This document shows, one piece after another, positions 1-6,306 of a stretch of DNA of 36,699 bases. The translations under genes and the position numbers were made by a program. Position 1 is the stretch's first letter, and every line of letters begins with the position of its first letter. Source of the stretch: Pseudomonadota bacterium (GTDB lineage: Bacteria; Pseudomonadota; Alphaproteobacteria; Rhizobiales; Methylopilaceae); the NCBI GenBank assembly GCA_023388965.1, contig JAEWFF010000016.1, positions 1-36,699 of the forward strand. The letters run 5' to 3'. The notes under the pieces are model-generated. The model was given only the letters and a program-made list of their open reading frames with translations. It searched no databases and had not been told where the DNA came from.

Positions 1-78
1 CCTGCAAGGCGGGTCCGGAGGCGTAGACTGGCGCGAAAGTGTGGTGCATCGCGCGCCGCACGCGTCCGGGAGACGGTC

Positions 79-918
79 ATGAAGCACTACGCCGTGTTCG
101 GCCATCCGGTGGCGCATTCGCTGTCGCCGCGCATCCACGCCGCCTTCGGGCGCGATACCGGCATTCCCATCGACTACCTGGCCATCGACGCCGACGTCGG
201 CAGCTTCCGCGCGAGGCTGGAGGAATTCGCCGCGCGCGGCGGCGCCGGCGCCAATGTCACCCTGCCATTGAAACAGGAGGCGCTGGCGCTGTGCGCCGAC
301 GTCACCGAGCGCGCCCGCCGCGCCGGCGCGGTCAACACCCTGGTGCGCAACGGCGACGACTGGCACGGCGACAACACCGACGGCGAAGGCCTGGTGCGCG
401 ACCTCACCGGCCGCCACGGGCTCGACCTGCGCGCGCGCAGGACGCTGCTGATCGGCGCCGGCGGCGCCGCGCGCGGCGTCGCGCCGTCGCTGCTCGACGC
501 CGGCATCGGCGACCTCTACATCGTCAACCGCACCTCCAGCCGCGCCGACGCCCTGGCCGACCTGCTGGGCCAGCCCGGACGCGTGCATCCGCGCCATCTC
601 GCCGACATCGGCACGCTGGGCGAGTTCGAGCTGGTGGTCAACGCCACCTCGGCCGCACGTGGCGGCGAGATGCCGACGCTTCCTCGTTCGCTGGTCGGAC
701 GGCGCATGGCCGCGGTCGACCTCAACTACGGCGAAGCCGCCACGCCGTTCCTGGCCTGGGGCCGCGCGAGTGGCGCCTACGCGGTGGTCGACGGCCTGGG
801 CATGCTGGTGGAGCAGGCGGCGCTGTCGTTCGCGCGCTGGCACGGCGCACGCCCCGAAACCGACGAGATCTACGGCGAACTCCGCGCCGAGCACGCGCAC
901 CTGGTGACGGCGGACTGA
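79..918 (+). CDS. aroE: Shikimate dehydrogenase
   Basis: This enzyme reduces 3-dehydroshikimate to shikimate with NADPH in the cytosolic pathway to aromatic amino acids. The 279-residue length is normal for AroE. The N-terminal substrate domain opens with the family pattern YAVFGHPVAHSLSP. Catalytic Lys lies in NVTLPLKQEAL, and NTDGEGL follows as the substrate Asn/Asp motif. The NADP-binding Rossmann loop is LIGAGGAARGV (about residues 134-144), then VNRTSSRA and VNATSAA. The C-terminal DGLGMLVEQAALSF is also typical. The ATG at 79 is preceded by a GGGAGA ribosome site. It reads away from the island and is ordinary host DNA with very high GC. The assignment is secure. Confidence 0.97.
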   Translation: MKHYAVFGHPVAHSLSPRIHAAFGRDTGIPIDYLAIDADVGSFRARLEEFAARGGAGANVTLPLKQEALALCADVTERARRAGAVNTLVRNGDDWHGDNTDGEGLVRDLTGRHGLDLRARRTLLIGAGGAARGVAPSLLDAGIGDLYIVNRTSSRADALADLLGQPGRVHPRHLADIGTLGEFELVVNATSAARGGEMPTLPRSLVGRRMAAVDLNYGEAATPFLAWGRASGAYAVVDGLGMLVEQAALSFARWHGARPETDEIYGELRAEHAHLVTAD

Positions 919-998
919 AGCGCGGCACCGGCAGGCGGCGCGCTCACTCATCACGCCCCTCGCCGCACGCTCTCACCGCGCGCGCCAACGCTCCCTCC

Positions 999-1080
999 CT
1001 GTAGGAGCAGCTACAGCTGCGACCGCGCCAATGCCTCGCACGTCCGGGCCTGATGGTCGCAGCTGTAGCTGCTCCTACAG
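999..1080. repeat. REPIN-like inverted repeat (REP pair)
   Basis: Two 26-bp arms (999-1024 and 1055-1080) are perfect reverse complements separated by 30 bp. Each arm starts CTGTAGGAGCAGCTACAGCT and ends with GCGACC. The same 26-bp arms recur at 31525-31625, so this is a dispersed family and not a one-off terminator. The GTAG-containing head and intergenic setting between aroE and the carbonic anhydrase gene match REP/REPIN elements mobilised by RAYT transposases in Xanthomonadaceae and Pseudomonas. It may also act as a bidirectional terminator for the two convergent genes. Confidence 0.85.
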
Positions 1081-1124
1081 GAAGGCGGCGTGCGGGCGAT
1101 GGCCCGGGCCCGCTGCAACCGGCG

Positions 1125-1667
1125 TCAGCCGGCTGCCAGGTATTCGTCCTTGAGGCGCACGTAGTGCGCGGCGCTGTACAGCAGGCCCTCGACCGCCGCA
1201 TCGTCCAGCACCCGCACCATCTTCGCCGGATTGCCGAGCCACAGCTCGCGGCTGCGCACCACCTTGCCCGGCGGCACCAGCGCGCCGGCACCGACGTAGC
1301 CATGGTCCTCCACCACCACCCCGTCCATCACCGTCGCGCCCATGCCGACCAAGGCGCCGTTGCCGATCGTGCAGGCATGCACGATCGCGCCGTGGCCGAT
1401 GGTGACGTCGTCGCCGATGATCGTGGGATAGCCATCCATGCGCGAGTGCGGCCCGCGGTGGCTGACGTGCACGATGGTGCCGTCCTGCAGGTTGCAGCGC
1501 GCGCCGATGCGCACGAAGTTGACGTCGCCCCGGACCACCGTGCCGGGCCAGATCGAACTGTCGTCGCCGATCACGACGTCGCCGATGACGGTCGCGGCGG
1601 GGTCGATGTAGACGCGCGCGCCGAGCGTGGGCAGCGTGCCGCGGTAGGGACGGATGTTGTGGGCCAT
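1125..1667 (-). CDS. Gamma-carbonic anhydrase family hexapeptide protein (YrdA-like)
   Basis: This is a left-handed beta-helix protein of the gamma carbonic anhydrase/YrdA family, 180 residues as usual. Hexapeptide-repeat turns run through most of the chain (VIGDVVIGDDSSIWPGTVV, then IGNGALVGMGATV). The metal-binding pattern is visible as HVSHR with a later IGHGAIVHAC, giving the expected histidines. The QDGTIVH and NPAK segments are also family hallmarks. Members bind zinc, but many, including YrdA, show little carbonic anhydrase activity, so the physiological substrate is uncertain. It is convergent with aroE across the REPIN. The ATG at 1667 begins MAHNIRPY, the normal start for the family. 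It is host DNA, immediately left of the island insertion point. Confidence 0.92.
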   Translation of the reverse strand: MAHNIRPYRGTLPTLGARVYIDPAATVIGDVVIGDDSSIWPGTVVRGDVNFVRIGARCNLQDGTIVHVSHRGPHSRMDGYPTIIGDDVTIGHGAIVHACTIGNGALVGMGATVMDGVVVEDHGYVGAGALVPPGKVVRSRELWLGNPAKMVRVLDDAAVEGLLYSAAHYVRLKDEYLAAG

Positions 1668-1766
1668 GCATGGATTCTAGCCCGGCGACCGTCGCGCCCA
1701 TGGATGACCCGACCCGTCGGGCCCGCCCCGGTCCGCGCTCGCCCGCGTCCGCCCGGGCCACGCGGT

Positions 1767-1795
1767 TTGCCCCGGAGGCCGCCGGACGGGATCAT
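1767..1795 (+). promoter_or_regulatory. Candidate original xthA promoter (now cut off from the gene)
   Basis: TTGCCC (1767-1772) and GATCAT (1790-1795) are separated by exactly 17 bp and stand six bases before the ATG at 1802. That would put transcription start at or beside the start codon, as also seems true for rsmG in this window. After island insertion this promoter faces only the ten-codon xthA remnant. This is a motif match only. Confidence 0.35.
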
Positions 1796-1801
1796 GGCCG
1801 G

Positions 1802-1824
1802 ATGAAAATCGCCAGCTGGAACGT
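1802..1824 (+). repeat. attL: 23-bp core of the island
   Basis: These 23 bases, beginning ATGAAAATCGCCAGCTGG, are identical to 25058-25080. Identity stops sharply on both sides. The repeat is codons 1-7 plus two bases of xthA. It contains the palindrome CCAGCTGG (1812-1819), a plausible centre for a tyrosine recombinase crossover. The adjacent inward integrase and the intact gene at the other copy make this the left attachment site. Confidence 0.9.
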
Positions 1825-1834
1825 GTATTGGTGA
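1802..1834 (+). pseudogene. xthA: 5' remnant of xthA left at attL
   Basis: The first eight codons match the N-terminus of exodeoxyribonuclease III (MKIASWNV), then the reading frame enters island DNA and stops at 1832-1834, giving MKIASWNVYW. It is the footprint of integration in the 5' end of xthA. The full-length gene is restored at the other island end. Confidence 0.85.
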
Positions 1835-2001
1835 ATCCATAAGATCCCATAAAGATTCACAAGCTCAGACTTTATCCTTGTAAAACAGCACGATACTGGC
1901 TTCTAATGTCTCATATGATTTCGAGACGCTTCGAGCCATCCTAGATCGCTGGGGGTACCATTGGGGGTACCATATCGGCCTCTAATGCTGGGACCTCCCC
2001 C
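1825..2001. other. Left island end, gene-free, integrase leader
   Basis: Together with 1668-1801 this makes a 334-bp stretch without a full gene. It starts AT-rich (ATAAGATCCCATAAAGATTC and neighbours), in contrast with the flanking host DNA. It carries the arm-type repeats at 1950-1973 and ends at the integrase start codon. I see no RNA gene in it. Confidence 0.7.
1950..1973 (+). repeat. int: Tandem 12-bp integrase arm-type sites (left)
   Basis: TGGGGGTACCAT occurs twice in perfect tandem (1950-1961 and 1962-1973), about 125 bp inside attL and just upstream of the integrase gene. A matching pair with the same 12-bp period sits near attR (24985-25003). P4-type integrases have an N-terminal arm-binding domain that recognises short direct repeats on both sides of the core, so these are the best candidates. 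Confidence 0.65.
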
Positions 2002-3231
2002 ATGCTGACCGCCGTCCAGATCAAGTCCGCCAAGCCGGCCGCCAAGGCCTACAAGCTCGCTGACAGCGGCGGCCTTTTCCTGCTTGTCACCCCCACCGGC
2101 CAGAAATACTGGCGCTACAAGTTCCGCATTGGCGGGGTCGAGGGCCTGGACGCGCTGGGCGCGTTTCCCGAAGTCAGCCTTGCCGAGGCACGCCAGGCGC
2201 ACGCCGAATCCCGGCGCTGCGTCGCCCAGGGGATCAATCCTGTCCAAGCCCGGAAGGAGCGCAAGCAGGCCCTGGCCCAGGCGTACCTGGAGCGGGAGCA
2301 GGGCTCATTCGCCGCGGTGGCGGCTGAATGGGCTGAAGCGACCGCCGAAGGCCTTCGGCCGGCGACTCTTCGGCAACGCGAGCGCGAGATGAACAATGAT
2401 CTGCTGCCAAAGTTCAAGGCCCGGCAGATCAAGGGCATCAAGCGCGTCGAGATCACTGCACAGCTGAAGTCAGTTGAGCGACGAGCACCGGAAGTCGCCC
2501 GCAACCTGCGCAATTACCTCTGGGGCATCTTCGAGCACGCGATCGAAAGCGGCCTGATGGACGCCAACCCGGTCCCATCGATCCGGCTGATGAAGAAGCG
2601 CGACCAGACGAATCATCCGGCTCTGTCGCTGGATCAGATCGGCGAACTCCTCGTGCAGCTCGACGATCGCTCACAGATGGCGGAGCAGACCCGCATTGCC
2701 ATGCTGCTTGTCATGCTGACCGCCTGCCGCAAGTCGGAGATCATCAATGGGCGATGGGAGGAGATCGACCTCGACAAGGGCGAATGGGAGATCCCGGCCG
2801 AGCGCATGAAGGCAAAGCGTGCTCACTGGGTGCCCTTGTCACCGCAGGCAATCAAGCTGCTGCGAGAGCTTCGCAAGCTCGTTCCCACGAGTCAGGAGCA
2901 CCTGTTCCCGAACCGCCGTGACCCCAAGCGCCCCATGGCCAACCGAAGCCTCAACGCGGTCCTGGAACGTCTTGGCTACAACGGCTCCGGTACGCCACAC
3001 GGGATGCGTGCGAGCTTCAGCACCTACTTCAACAGCATTCACGCCGAGAAGGACGTGATCGAGCTCTGCCTGGCCCACCGCCCCATGAGCAAGACCCGTG
3101 GCGCTTACAACCGCCACGAGTACATGGCCGAGCGGCGCACCATGCTGGAGGACTGGGCGAACAAACTGGACGCACTGCGCGCGAACGCACTGGAGGCTCA
3201 CGCACACCTGGAACCTGCAGACCGCGAATAG
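2002..3231 (+). CDS. int: P4-type tyrosine site-specific integrase
   Basis: This 409-residue tyrosine recombinase should integrate and excise the island by strand exchange at the 23-bp xthA core. The N-terminus (about 1-90: MLTAVQIKSAKPAAKAYKLADS) is the DUF4102/Arm-DNA-binding_3 domain of P4-like integrases. A core-binding domain follows at about 100-190. The catalytic domain shows R243 (TACRKSEI), K272 (beta-hairpin lysine), H333-x-x-R336 (HGMR), H359 (CLAHR) and nucleophile Y369 (RGAYNRHEY), so it looks active. P4-type integrases usually sit beside the attachment site and most target tRNA genes. This one lies next to a protein-coding target. The start at 2002 gives the standard family N-terminus, although no strong ribosome site precedes it. 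It runs convergent to the next gene with an 18-bp gap. Confidence 0.95.
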   Translation: MLTAVQIKSAKPAAKAYKLADSGGLFLLVTPTGQKYWRYKFRIGGVEGLDALGAFPEVSLAEARQAHAESRRCVAQGINPVQARKERKQALAQAYLEREQGSFAAVAAEWAEATAEGLRPATLRQREREMNNDLLPKFKARQIKGIKRVEITAQLKSVERRAPEVARNLRNYLWGIFEHAIESGLMDANPVPSIRLMKKRDQTNHPALSLDQIGELLVQLDDRSQMAEQTRIAMLLVMLTACRKSEIINGRWEEIDLDKGEWEIPAERMKAKRAHWVPLSPQAIKLLRELRKLVPTSQEHLFPNRRDPKRPMANRSLNAVLERLGYNGSGTPHGMRASFSTYFNSIHAEKDVIELCLAHRPMSKTRGAYNRHEYMAERRTMLEDWANKLDALRANALEAHAHLEPADRE

Positions 3232-3249
3232 CCATCCGGCCGGTGATCA

Positions 3250-3816
3250 TTACCAGTCGGACCCAAACCCTGTGCCAGACGATCCCGAGCCGGAATCGAA
3301 CGAATCCAGTGAGCCGGATCCGGATCCAAACGAGTCGTGGAAGTCGCCTGTACCGTACGAGCCCGAACCCCAGTCCGACGCAAAAAGATCTCCACGAGAG
3401 AACGCGTCATCCAGATTCGAGCCATAGGGATTCCCGGCAACGTCCACGCCCCCCGTACTGCCTAGAACCATCGGCAAGCCCGTCGCCGGGTTGATCGCTG
3501 GGTGCTCCATCTCATGGCTGAACGGCTCGTCGAAGCCGTGAAATATTGATTGATCAGCAGGATGTCGATGCATCGGGAGGGTTTCATCATCGAAGCCCCA
3601 CATGTTGCCCTCGATATCAAGGCCACCTGGTCCTTCGTGCCACATGGGTAATCCCGTCGCCGGGTTGAACGAATAGTCGACGCCTCCCCCACGCCCGGGG
3701 GGCTCGGTACCAGGTTCCGCACCCTCACTGGTAGAACTGGGCACGTCATCGTCCCCATCCTGGATGAAGCGCACAGCGCCAAACGCAAGAATGATCAGAA
3801 TCAGCACAAGCTCCAT
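3250..3816 (-). CDS. Membrane-anchored protein with duplicated NPATGLPM module
   Basis: Function not recognised. The 188-residue product opens with a hydrophobic segment (MELVLILIILAFGAVRF), probably an uncleaved anchor with the rest outside the membrane. A module of about 26 residues occurs twice: NPATGLPM, a few residues, then GG-(L/V)-D-(I/V)-x-GN, at about residues 51-75 and 107-131. The tail (about 150-188) is Gly/Ser/Asp/Phe-rich low complexity, ending GTGFGSDW. I chose the ATG at 3816 because AGGAGA lies seven bases upstream, whereas the longer open frame starts inside the next gene. The NPATGLPM/GGVDVxGNPYG signature recurs in short uncharacterised proteins of mobile elements, as far as I recall. 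It is likely co-transcribed with the secreted protein gene upstream (40-bp gap). Confidence 0.75.
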   Translation of the reverse strand: MELVLILIILAFGAVRFIQDGDDDVPSSTSEGAEPGTEPPGRGGGVDYSFNPATGLPMWHEGPGGLDIEGNMWGFDDETLPMHRHPADQSIFHGFDEPFSHEMEHPAINPATGLPMVLGSTGGVDVAGNPYGSNLDDAFSRGDLFASDWGSGSYGTGDFHDSFGSGSGSLDSFDSGSGSSGTGFGSDW

Positions 3817-3856
3817 GCCACGTCTCCTATGAGCACGAGTCCTCGGTTCTCCTGCA

Positions 3857-4726
3857 TTACTCCGGGCACAGGTCCCAGCCGTCCACGCCGTCCCAGATCG
3901 TCGACTCGCGGAAGTCCGCCGGTCGAAGAACGGGGCCTGGCTTCCCATCAACCGCTCTCGAACTGCGCCAGATGCGGATCTTGACCTTGTCGTTGTCCGG
4001 ACTGCGACCCTCGTTGAAGCCCTGAAGCATGGTGTCGCCGCTCAACTTGCACAGGGCCGCGCCGACTTCGAGCTTCAACGGACGCTCCTGTTGGCGCTGA
4101 AGTTCCCGCTCCTCCTCCTCTTGCGCCAACGTTGCTGCCCGGGCTTCCTGGATCGCAGCCTGATGTGCGCTGAACTCCTCTTGCGTCGCCAGTCTCACCA
4201 CTGGCCGGGTACCCGTTGAGGCGCCCATTGGCGTGCAGTCAAAGGTCCACTTCCCCTCAGTCCATGGCGATCCATCGAGGTGCCGGCCGCTTTGCGTGTA
4301 CCTGACCACTTCACGAGGAAACACCGCCAGTGTCTCTGGATCAAAGGCGACCGAGTGCTGGTAGCCCCACGTTCTTCCAGCGGAGCTGTTGTGCCCATGC
4401 TGGACACTCTCGCTGGGCGTGACGTGCACAAGCAGCCATTCGCGCTCTGTCTTTCTGTGGTGGAGCGTTTCGTCAACCCGGTATACGCCCGCATCAATTC
4501 CGATGCTTCGGGTCATCGGACGACCCTTCTCGTCCATACATGACAGTTCCACGTCGTCCGTGATCTCGACATAGCGGCGAGGAATGTGTTCGAAGAGATT
4601 GATCTTGCGCCAATCCTTCTCGCGGATCCTCTCGTCGTACTCCTGGATCACCAAAGGAATAGGCTCGGACCCCGCTACCTGGGCGGCTGCAAGAAATGCT
4701 GTGACGGCAAAAATCCACGTCTTCAT
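3857..4726 (-). CDS. Secreted/periplasmic protein of unknown function
   Basis: Function not recognised. The 289-residue product has a clear Sec signal peptide (MKTWIFAVTAFLAAAQVAGS, cleavage probably near residue 20), so it acts in the periplasm or beyond. The central part contains two cysteines (ELSCMDEKG, FDCTPMG). At about residues 190-215 there is a Glu/Gln/Arg-rich helix (TLAQEEEERELQRQQERP) that could form a coiled coil. The C-terminal part has two further cysteines (ALCKLSG and WDLCPE), so two disulphides are possible. AAGGAG is eight bases before the ATG at 4726. It lies between the possible MobI-like gene and the membrane-anchored NPATGLPM protein on the same strand, suggesting a small envelope module carried as island cargo. 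Confidence 0.8.
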   Translation of the reverse strand: MKTWIFAVTAFLAAAQVAGSEPIPLVIQEYDERIREKDWRKINLFEHIPRRYVEITDDVELSCMDEKGRPMTRSIGIDAGVYRVDETLHHRKTEREWLLVHVTPSESVQHGHNSSAGRTWGYQHSVAFDPETLAVFPREVVRYTQSGRHLDGSPWTEGKWTFDCTPMGASTGTRPVVRLATQEEFSAHQAAIQEARAATLAQEEEERELQRQQERPLKLEVGAALCKLSGDTMLQGFNEGRSPDNDKVKIRIWRSSRAVDGKPGPVLRPADFRESTIWDGVDGWDLCPE

Positions 4727-4852
4727 TCAGCTGACTCCTTTCTGATGAATGGTTGGGAAGTGGGGCTATTCGCCCCAGATCCCCGACAAGTACTACTCCA
4801 GAGTTTTTGATGATCGAACTACAGGGAGAAATCCCGCAGCCCATCCGTCACA

Positions 4853-5515
4853 TCAAGCGGCCGACGGCGTCGACCCGGAAGCAACCGGCCTGCGGAGAAG
4901 TCGGCTCAGCCAGCGGCCCCGGCGCGCCTCGGCATGCCGCTGCCCGTTACGTCCTGAAGCCGTCCGATCGACAACGCTGAACCTCTCGACCTCATTCATA
5001 TAGTGCACGGCTCGCACCAGTGCAAACCACCTCTGCCGGATCTCGAGCGCCTTTGCTTCAGTCTCCCGGATCAGCTGCGCCTCTGCCTCATGCACATCCT
5101 TGATCCAGGGACCAATATCAGCCCTGCAGTCCCAGAGCCATTTCGTTCGGGTTCGCCCACGGCCTTTGGCCGCGATACCACGCCAGCCCAGGTACATGTA
5201 GAAATCGGCCTTGTCGAGATCAAGCCAGATGCGGCAGCGGTAAGGGCGGATCAGACGTTCTCCGCTCGGACCTCTGATTTCCCGTGAGAGTCGAAGGCGT
5301 TCCTGCTTCGCCCAAGCTACGAGCTCGACCGCTTGGGTGATGTATTCACCTGCCAGGATCTGCATGTCGCGACGAGCGGATGCCATTGAGGCCAAGCCGC
5401 TTTGCGACAGCTCCCGGTCGTCGGCTCCGTCGGAAAAGGGAATCGTGCAGTACTTCCCGTATCCCGACCTCGGGATCCATTCACGCCGCTCCTCGTCTTC
5501 TTCTTGCTTGTCCAT
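4853..5515 (-). CDS. Unknown 220-aa protein, possibly MobI-like
   Basis: No confident family assignment. The product is charged and soluble, with a long helical, Glu/Arg/Ala-rich stretch at the end of the conserved-looking core (EAEAQLIRETEAKALEIRQRWFALVRA). The middle (about residues 85-120: LIRPYRCRIWLDLDKADFYMYLGWRG, then a KGRGRTRTKW patch) resembles in layout the MobI mobilisation proteins of IncA/C plasmids and SXT-type ICEs: short, basic, with an I-x-W strand and a C-terminal helix. This is a weak, by-eye comparison. GGAG sits shortly upstream of the ATG at 5515. The gene lies 83 bp downstream of the BREX operon on the same strand and could be read through from it. Confidence 0.6.
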   Translation of the reverse strand: MDKQEEDEERREWIPRSGYGKYCTIPFSDGADDRELSQSGLASMASARRDMQILAGEYITQAVELVAWAKQERLRLSREIRGPSGERLIRPYRCRIWLDLDKADFYMYLGWRGIAAKGRGRTRTKWLWDCRADIGPWIKDVHEAEAQLIRETEAKALEIRQRWFALVRAVHYMNEVERFSVVDRTASGRNGQRHAEARRGRWLSRLLRRPVASGSTPSAA

Positions 5516-5598
5516 GATCTGCTCCGAAATACTGGGTGTATCTCAGAGGTAACACCGGCATGTCCGAAGCACCATTGGACAATGCCGCGGCGCTGGGC

Positions 5599-6306
5599 TT
5601 ACGCCAGCGCGATCAGCTCTTTTCCCGCCCCCGCGGACCTCAACTCAAGATGGCCGTTCGCGTTGGCCGAGTACCCGACCGACTCGCCAAGCGAGAACGG
5701 GTACAGAATGGGCAGGGATGCCATGGCCGCGGCAGGAACCGGCTTCCCGGTGGATCGCACCGCGGCCTCCAGCAGCCATCCAGTCAACTCGATGCCATTC
5801 ACGGCGCTCTGTGCGTTCCGAACAAGGCGCTTGTTGCCTTCCACCCGGCTGATTGCTCCCCAATCCGCCTGGGACTGCAGCACCATGTTCGTCATCCGGT
5901 AGGTGCCTTCGCGCTCACCGTAGCGCTCGCTCATACGGCGCTGAACTTCGGACGCGGAACAATCGCCCTGGATCGCCGTCAGGCGCCCTACGAGGCCGGC
6001 GACATGCGCGAAGAAGGGGTAGGTCGCGATCGACACACCCCAGTGCAGTACTACCGCGGGTGCTCCAGCCTGGTACAGAGCAATCCCGCGGTCCACAAAA
6101 CCCGCGGTCTCTGCCCGGGGATCAAGCCACAGGCGATTGAGGACAGTCCGGATCTTCTTGCGCGCCGCAACGCTCAACCCATCTCGCTCCAGCAGGGCAG
6201 CAAGGTCGTCAACGCTCGCCTGGCCCGCCCGTGCATCCAGTGCGGTAGTGGCCCAGCTCTGCTTGATGAATCGATCAAACCCGATTCTTGGCGCTACTTC
6301 AGTCAT
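5599..6306 (-). CDS. brxA: BrxA-like protein, last gene of the BREX operon
   Basis: The 235-residue product occupies the position of BrxA in type 3 BREX (after PglZ). BrxA proteins are small DUF1819-type, DNA-binding accessory proteins required for the system in type 1, though their exact role is unsettled. The sequence shows a helical N-terminal part (SVDDLAALLERDGLSVAARKKIRTVLNRLWLDPR), a hydrophobic stretch (VVLHWGVSIATYPFFAHVAGLVG), and a C-terminal winged-helix-looking part (ERYGEREGTYRMTNMVLQSQADWGAI). Its ATG overlaps the pglZ stop codon by 4 bp. The family call rests more on gene order than on motifs, since it is diverged from the well-known enterobacterial BrxA. Confidence 0.7.
   Translation of the reverse strand: MTEVAPRIGFDRFIKQSWATTALDARAGQASVDDLAALLERDGLSVAARKKIRTVLNRLWLDPRAETAGFVDRGIALYQAGAPAVVLHWGVSIATYPFFAHVAGLVGRLTAIQGDCSASEVQRRMSERYGEREGTYRMTNMVLQSQADWGAISRVEGNKRLVRNAQSAVNGIELTGWLLEAAVRSTGKPVPAAAMASLPILYPFSLGESVGYSANANGHLELRSAGAGKELIALA

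Noticed and set aside
39..1004. Long open frame overlapping aroE in another frame (Arg/Ala-rich product)
   Set aside because: It is a high-GC shadow of aroE: low-complexity Arg/Pro/Ala product with no family features, while the aroE frame has all motifs.
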